Below are positions 36,258-45,929 of a DNA stretch of 64,000 nt, piece after piece. The translations under genes and the position numbers were made by a program. Position 1 is the stretch's first letter. Each line of letters starts with the position of its first letter. Under the pieces are notes generated by a model, which was not told where the DNA came from, did no database searches, and worked only from the letters and a program-made list of their open reading frames with translations. This DNA is from Bog-473 sp963828825 (lineage in GTDB: Bacteria; Actinomycetota; Acidimicrobiia; Acidimicrobiales; RAAP-2). The DNA is taken from contig CAWHGF010000007.1 of assembly GCA_963828825.1 (NCBI GenBank), positions 496,001 through 560,000 on the forward strand, written 5' to 3'.

Positions 36258-37664
36258 TCACGAACCCGCACTCAAGGACGCCTGTTGCTGCGCGGTCAGG
36301 TGGACGACGTTCTTCGGGTTGCAGTTCCAGATGGACTGGGTGGGCTTGGTGATCGCCTTGTCGTAGACGAACTTGTTGGGTTCGGCTTTGAGCAGGGCAA
36401 AGCACGGCGAGGGCTGGGGGTTCTCGTTGGACATGGTCAACTGCGCCACCGGTGCCTCAATGCCTCCGGCATCCCAATTCTTCGTGGCGGCGGCGTGGCT
36501 GAGCACGCACGACACCGTCAGGTCGGCGCCACAGGCCGAGGCGGACTTGGCCCACAAGAGCCACGACTCCGCACCCTCCTCGTCGTTGAAGTCGACAGCG
36601 TCGCCCTTGGCGTACGTGTGCATGACGTTGACGAGCTGCTCGGTGGAGGGGCTCTGCGAGGCCATCTCGAGTGGCCACCACGACGTCTCGACGTAGACCG
36701 GTGAGAGACCCGGGTTGTCGGCGACTCCGGTGGTCGTCGACGAATTGTAGAACTGGACACCCAGGATGACGAAGGCCGGGTGATAGCCGGCGGTGGTCAT
36801 CGCCTGGAAGTAGGGCACGATGTTGTAGTCCAGGGACGGCCACAGGGCCTCGACGCCCTTGCTCTGGATCTGTTCGATATAGGGCGCCCAGTCGGTCACC
36901 GAAATCGGTGGCACCTGGAAGTCGAGCACCTTCCACCCCTGGGCCTCGGCGCCGTCCTCGTCCTTGCGCTCGGGCTCGAGGACGGAGGGGTCGTTCTCCC
37001 CGCCCATACCCGCCTTCTTGACCGCCTGGGGGTAGGCCTTGGCCAGCGCACCGAACCAACCCGAGGTGATGCTGTTGGTGTTGGCGCCACTGGGGTCGAC
37101 CTGATCGGAGGCGAGTTCAGATGCGTCGGAAACGACGTACCCACTGATCTGGCCCAGCCCGCACTTCTCACGCACCGGGACCGAGGGCTGGTCGAGGGCC
37201 ATGCCACCGCCGACCGCCATGAAGTCGCTCTGGCAGGCCGCTGTTGCCTGCTGCGCTGCGTTGAACAGGGCGGCGTCGCGGTTGTCGATGACGATCTTGC
37301 GGCCGTTGATGCCACCCGAGGCGTTGCACCATGCCGCGAAGGCATCGGCCTGCTGGGGAAACTCGGCCTCGAGGCCGGGCTCAATGGTGTTGGCGGCGTC
37401 GTTGAACACGGCGATGTTGATGGTCTTCGAGCTCACGCCGCGCACCGAGGAGGCCCCACCGGATCCCGGTTCGCAGATCTTGCCCACTCCGGGCCACTCA
37501 CCGTTGGTGGGGACGCTCGACGCCAGCACGCGACTGGACGACGTGGCCGCCCCTGTCGGTGCTGACGACAGTGAAACAAACATCGCGGCGAGAATTACGG
37601 TAGCTGTTGCGAGCGGCAGCGCCGTCCGTCGCAGGTCAATAAGGCCTTTCGATAACCCCTTCAT
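36258..37664 (-). CDS. ABC-type branched-chain amino acid-like substrate-binding protein
   Basis: 468 residues from ATG 37664 with GGGGTGG upstream. The N-terminus has a signal peptide ('LPLATATVILAAMFVSLSS') but no lipobox Cys, so it would be exported without a lipid anchor. The periplasmic-binding type 1 fold is suggested by 'INIAVFNDAANTIEPGLEAE', 'AWCNASGGINGRKIVIDNRD' and the large beta-alpha units. Six or more cysteines ('NASGG', 'VREKCGLG', 'SACGADLTVSCVLS') may form disulfides. No permease or ATPase genes lie nearby, so it may be an orphan sensor-type receptor. Confidence 0.85.
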   Translation of the reverse strand: MKGLSKGLIDLRRTALPLATATVILAAMFVSLSSAPTGAATSSSRVLASSVPTNGEWPGVGKICEPGSGGASSVRGVSSKTINIAVFNDAANTIEPGLEAEFPQQADAFAAWCNASGGINGRKIVIDNRDAALFNAAQQATAACQSDFMAVGGGMALDQPSVPVREKCGLGQISGYVVSDASELASDQVDPSGANTNSITSGWFGALAKAYPQAVKKAGMGGENDPSVLEPERKDEDGAEAQGWKVLDFQVPPISVTDWAPYIEQIQSKGVEALWPSLDYNIVPYFQAMTTAGYHPAFVILGVQFYNSSTTTGVADNPGLSPVYVETSWWPLEMASQSPSTEQLVNVMHTYAKGDAVDFNDEEGAESWLLWAKSASACGADLTVSCVLSHAAATKNWDAGGIEAPVAQLTMSNENPQPSPCFALLKAEPNKFVYDKAITKPTQSIWNCNPKNVVHLTAQQQASLSAGS

Positions 37665-38705
37665 ATCCACCCCCGAGCATCTTGTGATTGGGACATTCAA
37701 TCAGTTGTTCGGCTCGAGTGGGGTTCGGCTCAAAAATCAGGAGAATCCGGGCCAGGGCCCGAACAGCCCAGGCACGCCGTCCTCACTTGCGATATGCCCC
37801 ACCGCATCGACGAATTCGGCAATGAGTCGTCCGTTACGGGAACCGCACCCACATGAAAGAGGTCTAGGGCGAGGGCATAAGGTGGCTGCTGATGGTGGTC
37901 ACGGAGGCCATGTAGTGGCGTTTGTGAAGACGATCACTTTGATTACTTCTATGAAGCCCAACAAAACGGGGCATAAGCAATAGGTGGCGAACGTCTGGCG
38001 TGGCTCACTGCGATCGTCGAAACCACGACGCTGCTCCCCGTCATTGTGATGACCCGAGCCGAAGGCGTGGGTTTAAGTCGGCGGTCCGGATGATTCTGGT
38101 CGTGGGCGTGGTTGTCGCCGCCACCTATGCGGGCCGATGAGTCTGAGGACAACTTCACACAGTCGATTGGCAAGCTTGGCCACGGTATTGGTCTGGCTGC
38201 AGATCGTGCGGGAGGAGGGATGCAATCGGGGGGTACAGCTGCCCATGCCACTGCGGTCGCTACGGGTACACAGCCGCCAGGCTCTCTTAGCGTGGAGCTG
38301 CTGAACGCGGCAGTCCCCAAAAATACGTCTGGATCGACGGTTCCACCAAAACGCCCCACGCCTCTGCAAACCGCTTCGTGGTTGGCGTCATCGCGAGCGG
38401 CACATGTTGAGACGGCGGTGCAGACACCGCGAGGTTCCTGTTCGTTTGGCCTAACGGTCAGTCCACGACCGACCCACTGATTGTCGAGGACCGTCTTCGG
38501 GCCGGTTGCATGTTACACGTGGGTGTTCCAAAGCCCCCCATCGCAATTGCCGCTCAAGTGCCTACTTCGATCTTGGCGTACCTGGACTGGGAACTTGCTG
38601 GCTAAATGAGCCGCTGAACCGGACGGCGTGCTCATGAGGTGCCACACACCTGGCTAACCCCAGTGGCAGAGAGCATCGATTCCGACTGCCTAGAATCTCT
38701 GGATC
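37665..38705. other. 1.0-kb region without a confident gene
   Basis: The left end holds the promoter of the binding-protein gene. Frames such as 38112-38480 (+) and 37949-38359 (-) overlap and show no family or good start. Short stretches (for example 'KYVWIDGSTKTPHASANRF' near 38325) look protein-like but hit stops. The region may be decayed coding DNA, but nothing can be named. Confidence 0.45.
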
Positions 38706-40046
38706 GTGCCGCCCTGGAGGCGATGTCATTTCGGCGGATCCCAAACGCCATCGAGTCCGGGGGCACTCCCGAGAATTGGCAGTTCACTGGCCCCCGGTCG
38801 CTTCAACCTGATTCTGTTTGCCATCACCGTAGGTGCACTGGCGCTCCGGGTTGTCTACGTCCTCACCGTCACCCGCTACCAGAACGGAACGCTCTACGAC
38901 TCTTTCTGGTACTACAGCACGACAATAGGCCTCCACTCGGGGCAATTCTTTCGAGAGCCGTTCAGTTTCAGCCCCTCTGCCGCCCATCCCCCCATGACCT
39001 CTCTGCTCTTGGGTGCTGGTGACTACATCCTCGGGCTGTGGGGAGGTACCACATCCTCGCTCCTCGTCATGGCCATACTCGGTGCCGCAGTCGTATTTTG
39101 TGTGGGTCTGCTGGGCCGGACCGTGGCTGGTCCGTGGGTCGGCCTAACCGCAGCGGGACTGGCAGCCCTCGCACCGAACTTCTGGATGCCGAGCGGCATC
39201 TTGATGTCGGAGACCCCGGCCATGCTGTTCATGGCCTTGATCCTGCTAGCCGTGGTTCACCTGGTCCGGGCGCCAACCGTTGCGACGGCAGTCTTCCTCG
39301 GTCTGGCGTGTGGAGCCGAAGCTCTGGTCCGGGCGGAGCTGATCTTGTTCGTTCCGGGATTGCTGGTCCCGGCTACCTTGATCACACCGGCGCCACTGCG
39401 TCGGCGACTGCTGTTGCTCGGGGTCGGAGTGGTGGCGACGATGGTCGTCCTGGCCCCTTGGGTGGGGCGAAATCTGGCCACCTTCAAAGACCCGACCTAC
39501 ATCTCCACCGGCAACGGCTTAGCGTTGTTGGGCGCGAACTGCCCCCAGACATACAGCGGTCCGGAACTCGGTCTTTGGAGCGTTGGCTGCGCCCGCTCGG
39601 TCAAAGGGAGTGGCGACGAGTCCGTGCAGTCTTCTCGAGAAGAACACGCCGCGCTGGAGTATGCCATGCACCACGCCGATCGGCTGCCGGTCGTGGTGCT
39701 CGCCCGAGTCGCCCGCGAGTGGGACCTGTACAAACCGGTCCAGATGGCCCACGTAGAAGTCGGCGAAGGGCGACCACTCGACGCGTCGCTGGCCGGGTTG
39801 GGGTTCTACTACGCGTTGCTGCCGTTTGGCGTCGTCGGTATCGTCATTCTTCGGCGCCGACGAATCGACCAGTGGTTCCTCCTTGTTCCGGCCGGCGTGG
39901 TCACGCTGGTCAGCGCGTTGGTCTATGCGCTGGTGCGTTTCCGCGCTCCCTTTGAGGTGTGCCTGGTCGTCTTGGCCGCGCCTGCCATGGTGCTGCTTGC
40001 CCAACGTCTCACTCGCCGACTTCCGACTACCCCGGCGACGCGCTAG
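38706..40046 (+). CDS. ArnT/PMT-like (GT39-type) membrane glycosyltransferase
   Basis: 446 residues from GTG 38706. It has about ten hydrophobic segments. An acidic motif region after the first segment ('RYQNGTLYDSFWYYSTTIGL') and 'FSPSAAHPPMTSLLLG' resemble the catalytic first loop of the PMT/ArnT superfamily, which transfers sugars from polyprenyl-phosphate donors to proteins or lipids outside the membrane. Downstream 'GLACGAEALVRAELILFVPG' and 'LAPWVGRNLATFKDPTYIST' are also family-like. It is convergent with the big surface protein gene, a conceivable acceptor. Confidence 0.8.
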   Translation: MPPWRRCHFGGSQTPSSPGALPRIGSSLAPGRFNLILFAITVGALALRVVYVLTVTRYQNGTLYDSFWYYSTTIGLHSGQFFREPFSFSPSAAHPPMTSLLLGAGDYILGLWGGTTSSLLVMAILGAAVVFCVGLLGRTVAGPWVGLTAAGLAALAPNFWMPSGILMSETPAMLFMALILLAVVHLVRAPTVATAVFLGLACGAEALVRAELILFVPGLLVPATLITPAPLRRRLLLLGVGVVATMVVLAPWVGRNLATFKDPTYISTGNGLALLGANCPQTYSGPELGLWSVGCARSVKGSGDESVQSSREEHAALEYAMHHADRLPVVVLARVAREWDLYKPVQMAHVEVGEGRPLDASLAGLGFYYALLPFGVVGIVILRRRRIDQWFLLVPAGVVTLVSALVYALVRFRAPFEVCLVVLAAPAMVLLAQRLTRRLPTTPATR

Positions 40047-40340
40047 GCCCCGAGTCCGGGAACATCGACCCGATGTCCCCCGCCCGGCTGGTCTGTTTCG
40101 GGTGCATCCAGTCCGCTCCCGGTGCCTTGTTCAACATCGCGGTCTAGTGGAAGATCCCGCGATCAAGCGAGCCCGCAGACCATTTGGTTTTCTGAACCCT
40201 GCCTGCATGGTGCCTGGTTGAACCGGGCCGGCAACAATCGCGAGCGTCGTGATGAGCGCTCTTCCGCAACCGGTCGTTGGCAAATCCAACGAGGCTCGGG
40301 AGAACCATGACCTCGCCGACAGTGCGTCGCTGCGATCCGG

Positions 40341-42420
40341 CTAGGACCTGGCGATTGCCGATACTGGGGCGACCAGGCGGCTCGCGTCGGGAGCGCCGAG
40401 AAAAGTCGCGTCCCCGTACGTGTACACAGCGCCATTCGCACAGGCCAACCAGTAGCCCGCCCCCGTCGGCGTCGAGATGATGCCGACGACCGGCGGCTGT
40501 CCGATGATGCCTTGACCCGGCACGGAGCCGAAGTATGCGGCATCGCCGTAAGTGAACACGCCACCGTCGGACCCCACCAGCCAGTAGCCCTGACCGTCGG
40601 GCGTGGGCGCCACTCCCGTCACCGGCGCGTTGAGTCGCGTCCCGCCGGCGGAACCGTAGAAGGACGCGGCACCGAAGCTGAAGACCCCACCGTCGGAGGC
40701 GACGAGCCAGTAGCCGCCGTGGTCGGTGGCGGCTATGCCGACGACGGGGGCATTGAGATGGGTGCCACCCATCGAACCTTGGAAGCCGGCGTCGCCGAAC
40801 GCGAACACCCCGCCATCCGCGGCAACTAGCCAGTAGCCCTGACCGTTGCGGGTGGGTGCAATGCCCACAATCGGTGCGTTGAGGTGCTGGCCGCCCATGG
40901 AGCCTTCGAAGTGGGCGTCGCCGAATGCGAAGACCCCGCCGTCGCTGGCCACCAGCCAGTAGCCCTGGCCGTCAGGCGTCGTGGCAACACCGACGATCGG
41001 CGCGTTGAGGTGCTGGCCGCCCATGGAGCCCTCGAAGGGCGCGGTGCCGTAGGCGAACACACCACCGTCGCGCGCCGCGAGCAGTGTGCCTTGGCTCGAC
41101 GCCGGGGGGAAGGTCAACTGTTCGACGAAGGCACGCAGTCCGGGATCACCGTTGCCATTGGGATTGGTCAATGTGCTCCCGTCGGCCACGCACCCGACGC
41201 TCGGCAGGCAGCTCACCGAATTGAGGAAGCTGAGGGCGGTGACGTTCGGGCTGGGCTGCACGGACCACGACGACCCGTTCCAGTACTCCACCACGCTCTG
41301 TGGCTGTTCACCCGAGGTGCCGTTGTTGAACGACCCCGTCGAGCCCACGGCCCAGCACTGCGCCGCGCTCGAGACAGGAGATCCCGGCCAGGAGGCCCGG
41401 CGCCGTGGAGCCTGGCACCGACGCCGATGCATCGGTCCACGACGAGCCGTCCCAATGCTCCATGAGCAACCCCGATGCCGTCCCGCTCACGGGATCGGTC
41501 GTGGCGCCCGAGGCCCAGCAGTCGGTGGCGCCGACGCACTCGAGGCCGCTCAGGTAGCCGCCGCTCGGCGCCGGCTCACTCACGCTCGGCACGATCGACC
41601 AGGCCGATCCGTCCCAGTGCTCGATGAGGCCCTGGTCCCCAACAGCGCCAGGAAAGACCGGCAGGAAGTTCGACATCTGTGCCACGGGACCGGCATTGCC
41701 GACGGCCCAACAGTTGGCGGCCGAGAGGCACTGGACACTGATGAGTTGGTCGAAGGCCTCGCCAGTAGCTGCAGTGGGGAGCATGTTCCAGCTGGAGCCG
41801 TTCCACTGCTCGACGACGTCGCTGAGATTGTTCCCGTTCACGTCCGTCGCATAACCGACCGCCATGCAACTCGACGCCGACGCGCAGCTCACACTCGAGA
41901 GAATGGCGCCCGCCACGCCCGGCCCACTTGGAGTGGGGCTCGGCACCACAGACCACGACGTGCCGTTCCAATGCTCGACGAGGGTGCCAGTCGGATTCCC
42001 GCTGCCGGTCGCGACCACGGCTCCGACGGCCCAGCAGTCGGAGCCGTTGACACAGGTGGCGTCGAAGAGTCCACCGCCCTCCCCACCCGGCAACGGCATA
42101 GGAACGAGTGTCCATGTCGTGCCATTCCAGGCCTCAACAAGTGGGTTGGCGGACGACGGGCCGCTGCCAGCGAGGTTCCCCAAGGTGATGCCCACAGCCC
42201 AACACTTGAGCGCGTTGGCACAGGTCGAACCGAGTAGGACGTCATCAAGTCCCGTTCCCGGGACCGTGGCGACATACCAGCCTGACGTCGACGCCTCCGC
42301 CGTCGGCACCATTCCGATCCCGCCAAGCAGCGCGGCGACGACCAATACGACGCCCGAGGCCGCGGCGGCACAACGTCGAATGTGCCTGATGCGTGGCGCA
42401 AAATACGCCCGCGATGTCAT
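40341..42420 (-). pseudogene. Large secreted repeat protein, one frameshift
   Basis: ATG 42420 begins a signal peptide ('AASGVVLVVAALLGGIGMVP'). The N-terminal two thirds hold about six repeats of a 'C-x-C-WAVG ... VEHWNGSSWSVVPSP' type; the C-terminal third holds seven repeats of about 46-48 residues containing 'GYWLVASDGGVFAFGDA' and 'GSMGGQHLNAPIVGIA'. Both predict beta-propeller-like folds. Near 41370 the frame breaks: 'LLAGISCLE' continues as 'SAAQCWAVGSTGSFNN' in another frame, in the middle of a repeat. Corrected length is about 690 residues. Proteins with these repeats are abundant in Acidimicrobiia-type actinobacteria; function unknown, presumably cell surface. Confidence 0.82.
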
Positions 42421-43071
42421 GACACACCATGTTTGCACGCAGCTCGCTGGCTGTGGCGGATGGACGGGTCCACATTGCGACGCGGTCGTTTGGATTGGGG
42501 AACCTGAATGGAGGCGAATATGAGCGGCTCCAACGCCAGCATCATCCCAGAGTTCCGTTCCAAGGACGCGAGAGTAGGCGGTGACTTCGAGGGCGCCCCG
42601 CTGATGCTCCTCTCTCACACTGCGCCACGTCGCGTACTGGCGCGTGACTCCCGTCGGCTGCTTTCCGCAGGCAGACGGTTTGTTCGCGTTTGTTGCATCC
42701 AACGGATGACGTCGGAGGTAACGACCATCGGACCCTCGTGGACGGAACCCGAAGGACGGTTCACCGAAAGACGAGAACCATGCACAAGATATGCGAGGAA
42801 TATAGGTGAGTGATGTGCCCTTCACGATCCGGGTTTCGCCCGCGCTCTTGACGACCTGGCGACGCGGCTATCGGCTACGCACTTTGGCTCCCGGTATCAG
42901 ACGAGAGTGGGGTTGGCGGTGTGGACCCCGAGCATCTGCGCGAGTTGGTCACCTACTGGACCCGAAGAGTTCTCCAGGCAACACCAGTAGGACCATCTCT
43001 GACCAACCATACGATGGTCGATGTGGGCGACACACCGATCCATCTCGTGCGCGTCGGGGCCCAGGACGTGC
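42421..43071. other. Intergenic region, no gene recognised
   Basis: About 650 nt upstream of the surface-protein gene (its promoter should be here). A frame at 42921 (+), beginning 'VDPEHLRELVTYWTRRVL', looks weakly protein-like but runs through the hairpin at 43072 and has no family. Confidence 0.4.
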
Positions 43072-43125
43072 GGGTACGCACTGAACCCCCAAAAGGGGGG
43101 CCAGTGCGTACCCGGAAAATTTTTG
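43072..43125. terminator. Strong hairpin followed by T-run
   Basis: GGGTACGCACTG (43072-43083) pairs perfectly with CAGTGCGTACCC (43102-43113). Inside it CCCCC pairs with GGGGG around an AAAA loop, giving a nearly continuous 17-bp stem. AAAATTTTT follows. It reads as a factor-independent terminator on the plus strand and could also end the reverse-strand transcript of the small membrane protein gene that stops 21 nt to the right. Confidence 0.7.
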
Positions 43126-43145
43126 CCTTCATTAGTGCAAACGGC

Positions 43146-43310
43146 CTACCACCGATAGAAGCGGTGACTGCCCGCAGTCTCACCGCGGCCGATGGCGAAT
43201 CCGACGACCCAGAGGACGAGAAAGACGGCTGCTGCTATCCACAAAAGATGCACTGCGAAACCAGCGCCAAATAGAATCAACACGAGCAACAGCGCAAGAA
43301 TCAATACCAC
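43146..43310 (-). CDS. 54-residue hydrophobic membrane protein
   Basis: GTG 43310 follows GGGAGG with a 7-nt gap; stop at 43146. The first 41 residues are almost all hydrophobic ('VVLILALLLVLILFGAGFAV', then 'HLLWIAAAVFLVLWVVGFAI'), giving two short membrane helices with 'GRGETAGSHRFYRW' as a charged tail. Similar unnamed 'hydrophobic proteins' are common in actinobacterial stress regions. The adjacent DUF6458 gene on the same strand may share its transcript. Confidence 0.75.
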   Translation of the reverse strand: MVLILALLLVLILFGAGFAVHLLWIAAAVFLVLWVVGFAIGRGETAGSHRFYRW

Positions 43311-43354
43311 TGGACAACCTCCCTATTCCCGAAACGCCCGAAACTTGCTTCTAC

Positions 43355-43606
43355 CTAGTATGTCGAATCAACTCGACGCACAACGTTCCCCTGGCCGTCA
43401 TCGACAACGGTCCGCCGTCGACGCGTGTTCCCCGCCACCATAACGACGACTGAAACAACTGCGCCGACAACGCCGACGATCATCAATATCCAGCCCGCTT
43501 TATTGACGTTGAAGCCGTGCTGGTAGGGCTCCGTCACCGCCCAATCAAGAATCGCCCCAACTGCAAAAGCAATAATACTTGCAACTAATCCGCCAGCCCC
43601 AATCAT
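43355..43606 (-). CDS. DUF6458 family membrane protein
   Basis: 83 residues from ATG 43606 with AAAGGGGG upstream. 'MIGAGGLVASIIAFAVGAIL', then 'NKAGWILMIVGVVGAVVSVV' give two membrane helices. The tail 'RRRRTVVDDGQGNVVRR' is basic. This matches a short actinobacterial membrane family of unknown function. It probably forms a unit with the 54-residue gene 44 nt downstream. Confidence 0.85.
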   Translation of the reverse strand: MIGAGGLVASIIAFAVGAILDWAVTEPYQHGFNVNKAGWILMIVGVVGAVVSVVVMVAGNTRRRRTVVDDGQGNVVRRVDSTY

Positions 43607-44028
43607 CGGAGCCCCCTTTCTGAGGTTGCAATGGCTCTACCCATGGTTATGTCGAGTCAAACCATTCTCAATGGTAGGTGGATTGACTTGGAACTTTCTT
43701 GTAACGCAAGAGAAGGTGGCAAGGACCGTCGGCGGCGTCCCGTGTGGTGCGCGGATAGGGCACGGCCGCGCACCCGTGACGCGAAGGATTCGGGCCCGAA
43801 GCCGGAGCCGCCTTGGGGTCAACACATTGTCCACCGGCCCTGGCCTTGCGCACTGAATCCGACGGCCTTTGTAATAACTACCCGCTGGCACGAACTCCTC
43901 TGGAGTGGGCGCACCGCTAGAGATCGCCCGACGCGGAGCGAGGCTCCAGCCGAGGGAGCCGCTCACGCGCATCCCGACGTGACTGGCGTGGGTCCATCAT
44001 CCTATGCCCATTGAAGCCGCACTCAAAC

Positions 44029-44048
44029 CACCCGATCGGGTGATTGCA
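44029..44048. repeat. Palindromic site, copy 1 (CACCCGATCGGGTG + ATTGCA)
   Basis: CACCCGATCGGGTG is a perfect 14-bp palindrome followed by ATTGCA. A second copy with one mismatch in 20 nt lies at 46849-46868 near the STAS genes. Likely a protein-binding site. Confidence 0.6.
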
Positions 44049-44230
44049 GAGGAAGTTGAACAAGGGCAACACCACTCCGTTCGACTGCGCACCTCACGGT
44101 GGTCGGTCGTTGACCCTCGACAGAAAGGTGGCTGAGTTCGTTGGATCGGAGCGCGTTTCACCAGAGGAATGTTGGGTAGTGCGGGCTGTTGAGGCACCCA
44201 ACCTGGTTTCGGGAGGATGGTGCCGCACGC

Positions 44231-44262
44231 AACAGCCCCGCCAGGCAAGCGGCGGGGCTGTT
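44231..44262. terminator. 12-bp perfect-stem hairpin
   Basis: AACAGCCCCGCC and GGCGGGGCTGTT form a perfect 12-bp stem with an 8-nt loop, followed by GTTCGTC. Stem strength suits a terminator, although the T-run is poor. No convincing gene ends just before it. Confidence 0.55.
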
Positions 44263-44689
44263 GTTCGTCAAGCGTGCCCATCTCTTCGGGACGCCTTAGC
44301 CGAGTGAGTGGCCCGCGATACCGCGGATTGGGGTGGTTTTCTCAATCAGGGTTGAGCCAGCCCTGCTGCTCGGGCGGAATAGGTCGGAGCCATCGGCACG
44401 GCTGACATGCTCCAATTGAACAACAGCCTCCGCACCGTCCGTCCGGCATGGGGGGCCGCGGGGCCGACAGGATGCCGCGCATGCTGAATCTTCCGAATCG
44501 GCTTTGGCGTTGCCCTGTGCTTGAGCCAGCCGGCGGTACTACGTACCGGCCAGGGATAGCGTGGACTCGCTGGGTCGGACTGAAGATCGCACCAAAAGGT
44601 GACAAGGGATCACCCCTGCAGACGATTTCGGCCCACAGCTTCGGACTTCGACGCACCTCCCTGCACCGCTGAAAAGTTCATCTGACCCC

Positions 44690-44719
44690 TTGGCACTCTC
44701 ATGGGGCGAGTGCTAATAT
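44690..44719 (+). promoter_or_regulatory. CIRCE operator overlapping the Hsp20 promoter
   Basis: TTGGCACTC-N9-GAGTGCTAA (44690-44716) matches the CIRCE consensus TTAGCACTC-N9-GAGTGCTAA with a single difference in the left arm. It overlaps a good promoter: -35 TTGGCA at 44690, 18-nt spacing, -10 TAATAT at 44714. HrcA bound here would block transcription until heat or unfolded protein inactivates it. hrcA itself is not in the window. Confidence 0.88.
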
Positions 44720-44788
44720 TGCTGCGTCACCGCCAAAGAATGGCGGGCGCAAGAGCTGAGCACATGCGCACGTAGGAGGTGATCGGTC

Positions 44789-45229
44789 ATGGCTCTTGTA
44801 CGAAGTGACCCGTTCCGGGACGTCGACCGTCTGTTCCAGCAGCTCTGGACTGCACAGCAAAATGGCTCTCGGTCCATGGCGATGCCAATGGACGCCTACA
44901 GGAAGGACGACTCCTTCTTGTTGAGGCTTGATCTTCCAGGCGTGAAGCCCGACTCGGTGGAACTGACTGTCGAGGACAATGTCCTCACGATCACGGCTGA
45001 GCGGCCGTCACCGCCCCAGGCGGAGGGCATCGAGTCGGTCATCGCCGAACGGCCCTATGGCTCGTTCAGCCGTCAGGTCGTCCTGGGTTCCAACCTCGAC
45101 ACCGAGCACATCCATGCGGATTACGAGGCCGGGGTGCTCACGGTGGTCATTCCCGTGGCAGAAAGGGCAAAGCCCCGTCGGATCGAAGTTACGACGCGTT
45201 CGGACCAACAGCAGATCACGCCTGGTTGA
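44789..45229 (+). CDS. Small heat shock protein, Hsp20/alpha-crystallin family
   Basis: 146 residues; ATG 44789 follows GTAGGAGGTGATC. N-terminal 'RSDPFRDVDRLFQQLW' is family-typical. The alpha-crystallin domain runs from 'AMPMDAYRKDDSFLLRLDLP' through 'VELTVEDNVLTITAERP' to 'ADYEAGVLTVVIPVAE', with the 'GVLT' end of the conserved A-x-x-x-GVL motif. An ATP-independent holdase that binds unfolding proteins. Controlled by the CIRCE element 73 nt upstream. Confidence 0.95.
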   Translation: MALVRSDPFRDVDRLFQQLWTAQQNGSRSMAMPMDAYRKDDSFLLRLDLPGVKPDSVELTVEDNVLTITAERPSPPQAEGIESVIAERPYGSFSRQVVLGSNLDTEHIHADYEAGVLTVVIPVAERAKPRRIEVTTRSDQQQITPG

Positions 45230-45554
45230 TTGCCCGTCTTCCGGGGATAGCGGGAAGTTCCCCGGGGGACCGCCCGACAGTAGTCCGACGAGCAATCGAC
45301 CATCCCGGTCGTCGTCGTGTTGCACATCGGAAACTGATCGCGCGAGACGCGTTGGGCCAGATGAGGAGACGCCTTCATCCCTTCTGGTTGGCCGCCCTCG
45401 TCAAGAGCACCCTGCTAAACGCATCATCAACAAAAAGAAGTGCCGCAAAAGCAGTCGCATCAAAATAGACGTCGTGGATGTGTTCATCGCCTCGTCTTCT
45501 GAGACGAAGGGAGCGTGCCTTTTTCGTTGGTGACATCACAAGGAAGGAGTAGCG
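45230..45554. other. Intergenic region, no gene recognised
   Basis: 325 nt. It contains an A-rich patch near 45430-45465 and a 6-bp hairpin (TCGTCT-TCTG-AGACGA) near 45493-45508 followed by CTTTTT at about 45518, a weak terminator candidate for the Hsp20 transcript. Confidence 0.45.
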
Positions 45555-45929
45555 ATGGTGAACTTATTTGGCGTCACATCTCGGGACATCGAAGGCGGTC
45601 GGGTATTCGCCTTAATGGGGGAACTCGACATCAGCACGACTGACGGACTTGTCGAGCAGATCGTTGGACCGGCCGGCTCGTTTGTTGTCATCGACCTCTC
45701 AGAGCTGACTTTTGCTGACTCCTCGGGACTGGGTGCAATACTCACCGCGAGATGGAAAATGATTCGAGATGGGGGAAACCTCCTCCTGACTCGGCCTCAC
45801 CGGAACATACAGGCACTGCTTGAAATGACGGGGCTGGACGAGTTACTGACAGATTGGGACCCCGCATGGGAGGAACCGCCCGCAGCTTCTACCCGTTTGG
45901 GACAGCCGCCAGTTGTAGCTGAGGCCTAG
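45555..45929 (+). CDS. STAS-domain anti-sigma factor antagonist (1)
   Basis: 124 residues from ATG 45555 with AAGGAAGGAG upstream. The STAS fold is clear: 'GRVFALMGELDISTTDGLVE', 'VIDLSELTFADSSGLGAILT' with the phosphorylatable Ser, and 'LLEMTGLDELL'. SpoIIAA-like proteins bind an anti-sigma kinase in their unphosphorylated form and free a stress sigma factor. A Pro/Ala-rich tail of about 20 residues is unusual. No kinase or sigma gene is adjacent. Confidence 0.92.
   Translation: MVNLFGVTSRDIEGGRVFALMGELDISTTDGLVEQIVGPAGSFVVIDLSELTFADSSGLGAILTARWKMIRDGGNLLLTRPHRNIQALLEMTGLDELLTDWDPAWEEPPAASTRLGQPPVVAEA

Larger units (their letters stand above)
43607..44689. other. 1.1-kb region without a confident gene
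   Basis: No recognisable protein is encoded; frames such as 43631-44014 (+) and 44044-44307 (+) are Arg/Pro-rich without a family. It contains a palindromic site at 44029-44048 and a hairpin at 44231-44262 (both listed separately), and its right end leads into the Hsp20 promoter. A small RNA ending at the hairpin is possible. Confidence 0.45.
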
